Positions 16,975 through 25,024 of a DNA stretch of 64,000 bases are shown piece by piece. Within the stretch, counting starts at the first letter, position 1, and every line of letters begins with the position of its first letter. The DNA lies in NCBI GenBank assembly GCA_902764915.1, contig CACWXY010000007.1, forward strand, positions 59,584-123,583, written 5' to 3'. Position numbers and translations under genes: made by a program. The notes below the pieces were generated by a model. It saw nothing but the letters and a program-made list of their open reading frames with translations. It ran no database searches and was not told the origin of the DNA. This DNA is from an uncultured Eubacteriales bacterium (lineage in GTDB: Bacteria; Bacillota; Clostridia; Christensenellales; Aristaeellaceae).

Positions 16975-18480
16975 ATGAATAGCGAAGTCATCATCGAAGT
17001 CAAGAACATGGTCAAGAACTTTGGCCCGACCCGCGCACTTCGCGGCGTTGATGTGAAATTCTACTCCGGACAGATACGGGGCCTGGTCGGTGAAAACGGC
17101 AGCGGAAAGTCCACCATCACCTCCATTATCTCCGGCATGCAGAAGGCCACCAGCGGCGAAATGTTCTATCATGGCAAGCCCTGGAATCCCTCCACCATGG
17201 TGGAAGCCCAGGAAAAGGGCATCAGCATGGTTCTGCAGGAAGCCAACACCATACCCGACTGCACCGTGGCAGAGAACATATTTGCCGGACGCTTTGATGA
17301 GTTCTCCCGCTTCAAGATCGTCAACATGAAAAAGGTCAATGAAGCAGCCCAGAAAATGCTGGATGATTTCGGTATTTCCCACATCAAAGCAACCGACAGC
17401 ATCAACAAGTACGGTTTTGAAGACCGCAAGCTGATAGAGATTGTGCGCTGCGTTTCCTCGGACACGCAGGTGTTCGTGGTGGATGAAACCACGACCGCGC
17501 TTTCCTTGGAAGGCCGCAATATTCTCTACAAGCTGATCCACAAAATGAAGGATGAAGGAAAATCCGTCATCTTCATTTCCCATGACATGGATGAAATTCT
17601 GGAACAGTGCACAGATCTGACCGTACTGCGGGACGGCGAAATCATCGGACATCTGAACCGGGAAGAAATGGACGCACCGGACGCTGTACAGCGCATCCGC
17701 TACATGATGGTAGGTCGCGAAATCGGTGAAGCCTATTACCGCGAAGACTATGATACGTCCCATCAGCCGGAAGTTGCCCTGGAACTGCAGGATCTCTCCT
17801 TCGGACCGATTTCCCACTTCTCTCTGAAGCTGCACAAGGGCGAGATCATCGGATTTGGCGGTCTTTCCGGGTGCGGCATGCACGAAATCGGGCGCGCTGC
17901 TTTCGGTCTGGAGAAGCTCCAGAGCGGAAAGGTGCTGCGCAACGGCAAGGAAATCACCAACTGCTTCCAGGCGATTCATGAAGGCATCGGATACATCTCC
18001 AAAAACCGTGACCGGGAAGCACTGATCCTGGAGGCTTCCATCGGCGACAACATTGTACTGCCGTCGCTTCCAGCTCTTTCCCATGCCACCTTCATCAGTC
18101 CTGCCGCAGAGAGGAAGATGTCGAAAAAGGAGATTGACTCCTTCCGCATCAAGTGCAACAGCGGCAAGCAGTGGGTCAACACCCTGTCCGGCGGCAACAA
18201 GCAGAAGGTCTCCTTCAGCAAGTGGACTGCCAAAGGCTCAGACGTACTGATCATGGACTGCCCCACCCGCGGCGTAGATATCGGCGTGAAGCAGGCCATG
18301 TATGCTCTGATTGCAGAGATGAAAAAGCAGGGAAAAGCCATTCTGCTGATCAGCGAAGAGATGGCGGAACTCATCGGTATGGCAGACCGGATTATCGTCA
18401 TGAAGGACTTCCATGTTTCCGGTGAACTGGAGCGCAGCCCTGAACTGTCCGAAACGGACATGATCGAGTATGTCATTTGA
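16975..18480 (+). CDS. Sugar ABC transporter ATPase, two tandem ABC domains (RbsA/MglA type)
   Basis: 501 residues. The first ABC domain (about 8-235) has Walker A GENGSGKST and Walker B VFVVDETT. Its signature position reads YGFEDRKLIEI, far from LSGGQ or the LSVAQ usual here. The second domain (about 265-500) has the degenerate Walker A typical of RbsA (GLSGCGMHE) but an intact signature LSGGNKQK. The ATG at 16975 has GAGG upstream; the longer open frame overlaps the previous gene end and is not used. It powers the CUT2-type importer formed with the two following permeases. Confidence 0.9.
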   Translation: MNSEVIIEVKNMVKNFGPTRALRGVDVKFYSGQIRGLVGENGSGKSTITSIISGMQKATSGEMFYHGKPWNPSTMVEAQEKGISMVLQEANTIPDCTVAENIFAGRFDEFSRFKIVNMKKVNEAAQKMLDDFGISHIKATDSINKYGFEDRKLIEIVRCVSSDTQVFVVDETTTALSLEGRNILYKLIHKMKDEGKSVIFISHDMDEILEQCTDLTVLRDGEIIGHLNREEMDAPDAVQRIRYMMVGREIGEAYYREDYDTSHQPEVALELQDLSFGPISHFSLKLHKGEIIGFGGLSGCGMHEIGRAAFGLEKLQSGKVLRNGKEITNCFQAIHEGIGYISKNRDREALILEASIGDNIVLPSLPALSHATFISPAAERKMSKKEIDSFRIKCNSGKQWVNTLSGGNKQKVSFSKWTAKGSDVLIMDCPTRGVDIGVKQAMYALIAEMKKQGKAILLISEEMAELIGMADRIIVMKDFHVSGELERSPELSETDMIEYVI

Positions 18481-18498
18481 CAGAGGGAGGGAGAAACA

Positions 18499-19497
18499 AT
18501 GAGCACCAAAACCAATACCGCAGAAAAGCAAAACCCCTTCCTGGTATTTCTGGGAAAGCATGTGTACGACATCGCTGCCTATGCCGGCCTGGCCGTCACA
18601 CTGATTCTGTTTCTGATTTTTGGCGGAAAACGCCTTTCCTACAACGCACAGACAGTCCTGCAGACCAGTGCGCCGACAATTATCATTGCCCTCGGCGCCG
18701 TGTTTGTCTATTCCATGGGATATATGGACGTAAGCGTTGGCCAGCAGGTCGGCGTATATGCCATTTTAATGATCATGATCATCAACGCCGTAGGCGGCGT
18801 ACTGGGCGTGGTCCTGGGCTTCCTGGCAGTACTTGCGCTGGCACTTCTGTGCGGCGCGTTCAACGGAGCCGTTGCCGTATGGCTGAAGCTGCCCTCCATT
18901 GTCACGTCCCTGTTCCTTATGTTCTTCTTCACCGGCGCCCAGCTTCTGCTGATGGAGAGCACGGGCACCAATTCCATTTCCGTGCCCACTTCTCTTCTGC
19001 GCCCTGCCGACCGTGATACCTATAACCTGGTGCTGATCATCATTATCGTGGTCGTCACACTGGTTGTCACCTATTTCTCCCGTTTCACCAAGCTTGGCAA
19101 GTACACCCGGGGGATCGGCGCCAATGAGACCGCCACGGCGCAGAGCGGCGTCAACACCACCAAATGGAAGGTCATCGCCTATATGGCCTTTGGCGTATGC
19201 GTAGCTCTCGGATCCTATGTCATGCTCATGCGCACAGGCAGTGCCGGAAAAGGAACCGGTACCGGTTATGCCATGGATATCATGATCTGCCTGATCCTGG
19301 GCGGCATGCCCCTGTCGGGCGGCATGAAGTCCAAGGTTTCAAGCGCTCTGGTAGGCACACTGACCTACGTGCTTCTGACCAATGACCTGACCACCATGGG
19401 CGTGGACCTGAACATGATCAACTTTGTGAAAGCGCTCATCTTTATCGTGATTATCCTGATCACCTGCCGCAAGCGCGGCGGCGTGCTCCCGCGGTAA
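18499..19497 (+). CDS. Sugar ABC transporter permease (RbsC type), first of two
   Basis: 332 residues, strongly hydrophobic with about nine or ten membrane segments after a short polar N-terminus. It has the RbsC-family pattern GAFNGAVAVWLKLPSIVTSL and a late glycine-rich GGMPLSGGMKSKV loop expected to touch the ATPase. It lies 18 bases after the ATPase gene with GGGAGG upstream. It is not a copy of the second permease at 20863; together they would form a heterodimeric channel, as in YtfT/YjfF-type systems. Confidence 0.88.
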   Translation: MSTKTNTAEKQNPFLVFLGKHVYDIAAYAGLAVTLILFLIFGGKRLSYNAQTVLQTSAPTIIIALGAVFVYSMGYMDVSVGQQVGVYAILMIMIINAVGGVLGVVLGFLAVLALALLCGAFNGAVAVWLKLPSIVTSLFLMFFFTGAQLLLMESTGTNSISVPTSLLRPADRDTYNLVLIIIIVVVTLVVTYFSRFTKLGKYTRGIGANETATAQSGVNTTKWKVIAYMAFGVCVALGSYVMLMRTGSAGKGTGTGYAMDIMICLILGGMPLSGGMKSKVSSALVGTLTYVLLTNDLTTMGVDLNMINFVKALIFIVIILITCRKRGGVLPR

Positions 19498-19510
19498 TCT
19501 TTCATACGGA

Positions 19511-19532
19511 TTTTACCGGCCCGGCGGTAAAA
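19511..19532. repeat. Perfect 8-bp palindromic hairpin
   Basis: ttttaccg (19511-19518) and cggtaaaa (19525-19532) around a 6-base loop. No T-run follows on the plus strand. It may stabilise mRNA ends or serve as a protein-binding site between permease and binding-protein genes. Confidence 0.4.
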
Positions 19533-19597
19533 CATATATGGCACCTTGGCGTCGCTCCGGAGCGGCTATTCCCAATAGTATAAAGGAGGAACCTCAC

Positions 19598-20770
19598 ATG
19601 AAAAAGTTCACCAAGTCTCTTGTGGCCCTGATGCTGGTGTTCATGATGGCACTGGGCTGTCTGTCCGCTGCCAGCGCGGAACCCAAGCATGCCAAAATCG
19701 GCGTAGCCTTCTATCAGGACACCGGCTATGCCGTCGTGGCTACCAAAGCGTACCTGGAATCTCTCTCTGATGCGCTGAACGTGGAATTCGTCTACGCCGT
19801 GCTCACCCAGACTGACGAATCTGCCAACCTGGCGACCATTCAGAACCTGATCTCCGCCGGTGTGGACGGCATCATCTGCACGATGGACCTGGGCACCAAT
19901 TCCATTATCGAAGAATGCGAAATGGCAGGCGTCTATCTGGCCGGTTATCTGTGCGACTATGACACTTCCTACACGCAGAATTTTGACCGGGTATTCAAGA
20001 GCGAATACTTCCTGGGCACTGCCACCGACGGCCAGAACCCGGACGACACCACCATCGGTCACACCATGCTCAGCAGCCTTCTGGAGTACAACGCCCGTGC
20101 TGAAAAGCCCCTGACTCATGTATCCATGGCGATCTTCCCCACCTGGGCATTCCCGTCCCAGCTCTTCGGCGCACAGCAGTTCGTGGAAGACGTGGAAGAG
20201 TACAATAAGACAGCGGAAAATCCCATTACCGTGGATCCCCTGGATGAAGAAGTCGACGTGCTGATGTTCTCCCCCATGAACACCACTTACTTCTCCAAGC
20301 ACCCCGGCATCGAGGGCATCATCTCCTTTGCCGCCGGCACCAGCTTTGTGTATCCCACCATGGTACAGGCCGGCATGGACAAGGATATCCGCCTCTTCAC
20401 CACCGGATTTGAAGGCGGCGAAGAGAACAATTTCGGCACCAAGGGCACCATGACCTTCCAGCAGAACATGGTGTCAGCTGTGGAATCCATCACCTATCCC
20501 CTGGTTCTGATCCTCAACAAGATCAACGGCGTAGATTTCCCGGATATGCCGGAAACCGCTGAGCGCATCAGCACCAGCCAGTTCTGCATCAACAGCGATG
20601 AGGACCTGGACGTGTTCGTTCACAGCATTTACTACACCGGCAATGCAGCTGACGCCATGTTCACACCCGATCAGGTGCTGGCCATGACCGCTTTCGGCAA
20701 TCCTGATGCCACCTATGCCGGACTGCGTGACCTGCTCGCCCATATGACCATCGAGGATATTGCCAAGTAA
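19598..20770 (+). CDS. Sugar ABC transporter substrate-binding protein (periplasmic-binding-protein type)
   Basis: 390 residues; ATG at 19598 with AAGGAGG upstream. The signal peptide runs MKKFTKSLVALMLVFMMALG then CLSAASA-E. A cysteine is present, but the -3 residue is Ala and an AxA signal-peptidase-I site follows, so lipidation is doubtful. The mature part follows the sugar-binding PBP1 pattern (HAKIGVAFYQDTGYAVVA, LISAGVDGIICTMD). It delivers the transporter's substrate. The gene sits between the two permease genes, an order unlike ribose operons. Confidence 0.86.
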   Translation: MKKFTKSLVALMLVFMMALGCLSAASAEPKHAKIGVAFYQDTGYAVVATKAYLESLSDALNVEFVYAVLTQTDESANLATIQNLISAGVDGIICTMDLGTNSIIEECEMAGVYLAGYLCDYDTSYTQNFDRVFKSEYFLGTATDGQNPDDTTIGHTMLSSLLEYNARAEKPLTHVSMAIFPTWAFPSQLFGAQQFVEDVEEYNKTAENPITVDPLDEEVDVLMFSPMNTTYFSKHPGIEGIISFAAGTSFVYPTMVQAGMDKDIRLFTTGFEGGEENNFGTKGTMTFQQNMVSAVESITYPLVLILNKINGVDFPDMPETAERISTSQFCINSDEDLDVFVHSIYYTGNAADAMFTPDQVLAMTAFGNPDATYAGLRDLLAHMTIEDIAK

Positions 20771-20785
20771 TCCCGGGTCATCATA

Positions 20786-20828
20786 CACATGGTATGCGCT
20801 TCCCATCCTGGGCGGCGCATGCCATGTG
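20786..20828 (+). repeat. Long stem-loop between binding-protein and permease genes
   Basis: A 14-bp stem with one G-U pair (20786-20799 with 20815-20828), 15-base loop, followed by CTTTCC. Probably a weak terminator or RNase barrier that keeps binding-protein mRNA abundant. Confidence 0.5.
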
Positions 20829-20862
20829 CTTTCCCTGATTTGCAAGAAACGAGGTGCCATTC

Positions 20863-21858
20863 ATGAAAATCATTAAGAAAACCCTGCTGACGCTCCTGTT
20901 CCCGGCGTTGATGTTTCTCGTCATGCTGGCGATCACTGCTTCCAGCGACAAATGCTATGTCAACGGTCAGTTCATCTTCCTGCAGCCGGATATGGTGCGC
21001 CAGGTGCTGATCAACGCCTGTATGACCATCTGCGTAGCACTGGCCATCTGGCTTCAGCTGAAGAACGGACGCTTTGACTTCTCTGCTGGCGCCAACATGA
21101 TTCTCTCGGCAATCATCGCCGGCAATGTAGGCCTGCAGACCGACAGCCCCATCCTGGCACTGCTGACTGCCGTGGCCGTTTCCATAGTCCTGAGCTGTTT
21201 CACGGCCTCCATGTATATCTTTGGCCGTGTCCCAATCATTATCACCACCATCGGTGCAACGCTTCTCTTTGAATCCCTGACCTATCTGGTCTATGGCGGC
21301 ACTGGCGTGCGCGCTTTCTACTCCAACGCGCATCTGGCAGTATTCGGCCGCCTTCCCGGCATTTTTCTGCCCACCGGTATTGCCATTGCTGCCTTTGTGA
21401 TATTCGTGTATTTTACTACCCAGGGACGGAAGGGAAAGATCCTTTCCAACAACCAGACCGCCGGTGTCAATATCGGCATCAATGAAAAGAGCAATATCGG
21501 CGCCTCCTACATTTTCACCGGCATCATCCTGGGCATGGCCGCCATTATCTATGTGTCCCAGAACACGGTAACACCTCAGTCCGGACTGTCCACTTCCGGT
21601 ATCATGTTCTCCTACATCGTGCCGGTATTCATGGGCATGTTCATTGGCCTGGCCTCCTGCGATGTGGTCGGCATCATCATCGCCGCCATCGGCATGGAGA
21701 TTCTCAATTATGGTCTGAACTGTCTGAACCTGGGTGCAGGCGGATGGCAGCAGATCATCATGGGTGTCTTCGTACTGGGATTCTATTCCTTCTCCGGTCA
21801 GCTGGGCAATATTCAGGCATGGCTGGCCCGACTGAAAAAGAATAAGACAGAGGCATAA
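20863..21858 (+). CDS. Sugar ABC transporter permease (RbsC type), second of two
   Basis: 331 residues, mostly membrane segments. ATG at 20863 with GAGG at 20851-20854. The segment WLQLKNGRFDFSAGANMILSA corresponds to the family's conserved second region, and the protein ends with a charged tail. The partner permease is at 18499. It lies 12 bases before the GH3 gene, so both should be translated from one message. Confidence 0.88.
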   Translation: MKIIKKTLLTLLFPALMFLVMLAITASSDKCYVNGQFIFLQPDMVRQVLINACMTICVALAIWLQLKNGRFDFSAGANMILSAIIAGNVGLQTDSPILALLTAVAVSIVLSCFTASMYIFGRVPIIITTIGATLLFESLTYLVYGGTGVRAFYSNAHLAVFGRLPGIFLPTGIAIAAFVIFVYFTTQGRKGKILSNNQTAGVNIGINEKSNIGASYIFTGIILGMAAIIYVSQNTVTPQSGLSTSGIMFSYIVPVFMGMFIGLASCDVVGIIIAAIGMEILNYGLNCLNLGAGGWQQIIMGVFVLGFYSFSGQLGNIQAWLARLKKNKTEA

Positions 21859-21870
21859 AGGAGACAGAAT

Positions 21871-23544
21871 ATGATCAATCTGAAAGCAAAGCCATTTTGC
21901 CTGTCCGATGTGCAGGAAAAATGGGTTTACGATACACTGTCCTCCATGACGGAGGAAGAAAAGGTGGGTCAGCTGTTCTGCCCCATCAGCATGTCCTCGG
22001 ATGAAAACTATCTGCGCTATGAGCTGCTTCGCTTCCACGTGGGTGGACTGCTGTTCAAGACCAGCCCCTCCAAGGAAGTCCGCCGCGCCCTGCAGTTCAT
22101 GCAGGACAACAGCCGCATTCCGCTTCTGTGCGCAGCCAACCTGGAGTTCGGATCCACCGGTTATCTGGAGGATGGTACCTTCTTCGGCCAGCAACTGGGA
22201 ATTGGTGCCACTGGAAACCCGGAGCACGCCTACCGGATGGGCGCGGTATCCTGTAAGGAAGCCGCCGCCACCGGCTGCAACTTTGCCTTTGCACCGGTGA
22301 CCGATCTGGACCTGAACTGGCGCAATCCCATCATCAATGTACGCTCCTACGGCCGCGACCCTGAAAAAGTCCTGGCTTTCTGTAAGGCATACAAGCGCGG
22401 CGCGGACGAGAATCATGTGGCAATATCCGTCAAGCACTTTCCCGGTGACGGCGTGGATGAAGTGGACCAGCATCTTCTGGTCAGCGTAAACACCATGCCC
22501 ATAAACGAATGGGAAGAGACCTACGGAAAAGTATATCGCGGGCTGATTGAGGACGGTGCCATGAGCTTCATGATCGGGCATATCGATCATCCCGCCTGGC
22601 GGCACAGGCTGAACCCGGACCTTCCGGAAGGCACGGTACCTGCCACACTGTCCAGGGAACTGATGACCGGACTTCTGCGGGAGCATCTGGGCTTTAACGG
22701 TCTGATCATCACCGACGCCACGCCCATGGTCGGCTACAACTGCTCCATGAAGCACGCTGACGCCGTACCCACCACAATCGCCGCCGGTGCGGACATGTTC
22801 CTGTTCAACAAGAGCCTGGAGGAAGACTTCGGGTTCATGATGGACGGCATCCGCCGGGGACTGCTCACCTGGGAGCGGGTCGATGAAGCCGTCACCCGTA
22901 TCCTGGCCATGAAAGCCGCCCTGGGTCTGTCCGTTCAGCGCATGAGTGATGAGAGCGAAATGGCCTGTATCGGATGCGCGCAGCACCATGCATGGGCCCG
23001 GGAAATGGCCGATGAAGCCATCACCCTGGTCAAGGATACGGAGCAGAATCTGCCCCTGCATCCTTCGAAAACCCCGCGTCTTCTGCTGGAAGTGCTGGGC
23101 GACTGCCCCTCTGAGGCCCGCATTGCAGCCTATATGCAGGAAAAGCTCACCAAGGAAGGCTTCAGCGTTACGCTGTACCAGAAAGAGGACTTCGCCACCT
23201 ATCAGTTCGGCGTCAAGCCTTTCACGGACCAATACGACGCTGTGCTGTACCTGGGCAACATTGAAAACGCCAGCAATAAGACCACCAACCGCATCAACTG
23301 GTTCACCTTCTGGGGCCACGGCAATAACGTGCCCTGGTTTGTGCATGAAGTACCTACCGTGTTCTGTTCCCTGGCCAATCCCTATCACCTGGTAGATGTG
23401 CCCATGATCAAAACCTATGTGAACTGCTATTCCAACAACACCGAAACCCTGGACGCCCTGGTAGAAAAACTGATGGGCCGGGATACCTTCCGGGGCACAT
23501 CGCCCACCGATCCCTTCTGCGGAAAGGACTGGCTGAAATACTGA
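21871..23544 (+). CDS. GH3-family glycosidase, beta-N-acetylhexosaminidase (NagZ)-like
   Basis: 557 residues. N-terminal GH3 barrel with KHFPGDG near residue 193, the D-x-H dyad of NagZ-type enzymes (D199-Q-H201) and the nucleophile D282 in IITDATPM. A smaller C-terminal domain follows (about 370-557). NagZ normally has KHFPGHG; here the last His is Asp. There is no signal peptide. The dyad points to N-acetyl-glucosaminide or related phosphorolytic/hydrolytic activity, but the locus context suggests a glycoside-trimming role. Substrate uncertain. Confidence 0.8.
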   Translation: MINLKAKPFCLSDVQEKWVYDTLSSMTEEEKVGQLFCPISMSSDENYLRYELLRFHVGGLLFKTSPSKEVRRALQFMQDNSRIPLLCAANLEFGSTGYLEDGTFFGQQLGIGATGNPEHAYRMGAVSCKEAAATGCNFAFAPVTDLDLNWRNPIINVRSYGRDPEKVLAFCKAYKRGADENHVAISVKHFPGDGVDEVDQHLLVSVNTMPINEWEETYGKVYRGLIEDGAMSFMIGHIDHPAWRHRLNPDLPEGTVPATLSRELMTGLLREHLGFNGLIITDATPMVGYNCSMKHADAVPTTIAAGADMFLFNKSLEEDFGFMMDGIRRGLLTWERVDEAVTRILAMKAALGLSVQRMSDESEMACIGCAQHHAWAREMADEAITLVKDTEQNLPLHPSKTPRLLLEVLGDCPSEARIAAYMQEKLTKEGFSVTLYQKEDFATYQFGVKPFTDQYDAVLYLGNIENASNKTTNRINWFTFWGHGNNVPWFVHEVPTVFCSLANPYHLVDVPMIKTYVNCYSNNTETLDALVEKLMGRDTFRGTSPTDPFCGKDWLKY

Positions 23545-23578
23545 TGCATTCATGCCGGGTGGGGGATAGCCAAAAGCA

Positions 23579-23607
23579 TGCTCCGTTGCACTGACGGAGC
23601 ACTTTTT
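23579..23607 (+). terminator. Terminator between GH3 and GH1 genes
   Basis: tgctccgt (23579-23586) pairs perfectly with acggagca (23594-23601), followed by CTTTTT. It lies just upstream of the AGGAGG of the GH1 gene, so it may modulate read-through within the locus. Confidence 0.7.
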
Positions 23608-23623
23608 ATAGGAGGATCAAAGC

Positions 23624-24994
23624 ATGACATTTCCTGAAAATTTTCTGTGGGGTGCTTCCTCAGCCGCTTATCAGATCGAAGGTGCCTGGAATGCCGACGG
23701 CAAAAAGGACAGTATCTGGGATCATTTTTCCCATGAGCCAGGGCATATTGCGCACGGCGAAACCGGCGACGTTGCCTGCGATCATTACCATCGCTTCCGG
23801 GAAGATGTGGCACTGATGAAGCAGATCGGACTGAAGAGCTATCGCTTCTCCGTCAGCTGGCCCCGAGTTATCCCAGACGGTACCGGCGAGGTCAATGAAC
23901 AGGGGCTGCAGTTCTATTCCGATCTGGTCGACGCACTCCTCGAAGCCGGCATTGAGCCCCTGATTACCCTGTATCACTGGGATCTTCCTCAGGCGCTCTA
24001 TGAAAAGGGCGGCTGGAAGAATCCTGAATCCCCTGCATGGTTTGAGGCATATGCCCGGGTCATCGCCCGCAGACTGTCGGACAGGGTCAGGTATTTCATG
24101 ACATTCAATGAACCGCAGATCTTCATCGGCCTGGGCCTGCAGATCGGTGCCATGGCGCCGTTTGAACAGAATGATACGGACACCATGCTTGCCATCAGCC
24201 GAAACTTCTATCTGGCCCACGGCCAGGCCGTGTCTGCCCTGCGTCAGGAGGCCAGGCAGCCCCTGAAGATCGGCATGGCACCGACGGGCGATGTCTACCT
24301 GCCGAAAAGCGGCACACCGGAAGACGTGGAAGAAGCCCGAAGGGCATCTTTTGCTGTAGACGCCGGCGCCTTTACCCTGGGCAACAGCTGGTGGGCCGAT
24401 CCCATTTTCCTTGGACACTTCAGCGAGGACGCAGAGGCACTGTTCGGAGACAGACTGCCTCGCTTTACGCCTGAGGAATGGGCCTTGATCGCCCAGCCCC
24501 TGGACTTCTACGGGTTCAATGTATACCAGGGCACCACGCATTATCCCGTACCCGCTGACGGATATCCGGACTACGCCTACCAGGGAAGTCCCCGGACCAC
24601 ACTGGACTGGAACGTAACTCCGGAAGTCATGTACTATGCCCCCAAGTTCCTTTATGAGCGCTATCATCTGCCGATCATGATTACGGAAAACGGCATGGCC
24701 GGCATGGACTGGGTCAGCCTGGACGGGCATGTGCATGATATGCAGCGCATGGATTTCCTGCACCGTTATCTTCTGTCCCTGGGGAAGGCCATACAGGACG
24801 GGATTCCCGTAATAGGCTATCACCACTGGTCCATCATGGATAACCTGGAATGGTGCCGGGGCTATGACCCCCGCTTCGGCATGATTTATGTGGACTATCG
24901 CACCCAGAAGCGTACGCTGAAGGATTCCGCCCTCTGGTACGCGGACGTAATCCGTACCAACGGCAAAAGCCTGTATGCTTTATCGGACTGTTAA
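23624..24994 (+). CDS. GH1 beta-glucosidase
   Basis: 456 residues, the standard GH1 length. N-terminal signature FLWGASSAAYQIEGAW, acid/base E163 in TFNEP and nucleophile E355 in ITENG are all present. It has a GH1-typical end (GMIYVDYRTQKRTLKDSALWY). No signal peptide. It should cleave terminal beta-glucosyl (or beta-galactosyl) groups from imported glycosides. There is no sign of a phospho-glucoside preference from context, since a PTS is absent. Confidence 0.92.
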   Translation: MTFPENFLWGASSAAYQIEGAWNADGKKDSIWDHFSHEPGHIAHGETGDVACDHYHRFREDVALMKQIGLKSYRFSVSWPRVIPDGTGEVNEQGLQFYSDLVDALLEAGIEPLITLYHWDLPQALYEKGGWKNPESPAWFEAYARVIARRLSDRVRYFMTFNEPQIFIGLGLQIGAMAPFEQNDTDTMLAISRNFYLAHGQAVSALRQEARQPLKIGMAPTGDVYLPKSGTPEDVEEARRASFAVDAGAFTLGNSWWADPIFLGHFSEDAEALFGDRLPRFTPEEWALIAQPLDFYGFNVYQGTTHYPVPADGYPDYAYQGSPRTTLDWNVTPEVMYYAPKFLYERYHLPIMITENGMAGMDWVSLDGHVHDMQRMDFLHRYLLSLGKAIQDGIPVIGYHHWSIMDNLEWCRGYDPRFGMIYVDYRTQKRTLKDSALWYADVIRTNGKSLYALSDC

Positions 24995-25024
24995 CCCATT
25001 CTCAACCGCTTTGGAGGTATCAGC

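Noticed and set aside
20713..23553. Minus-strand open frame of 946 codons across the second permease and GH3 genes
   Set aside because: It spans two well-supported plus-strand genes and has no ribosome binding site or recognisable domain; long antisense frames are expected at this base composition.
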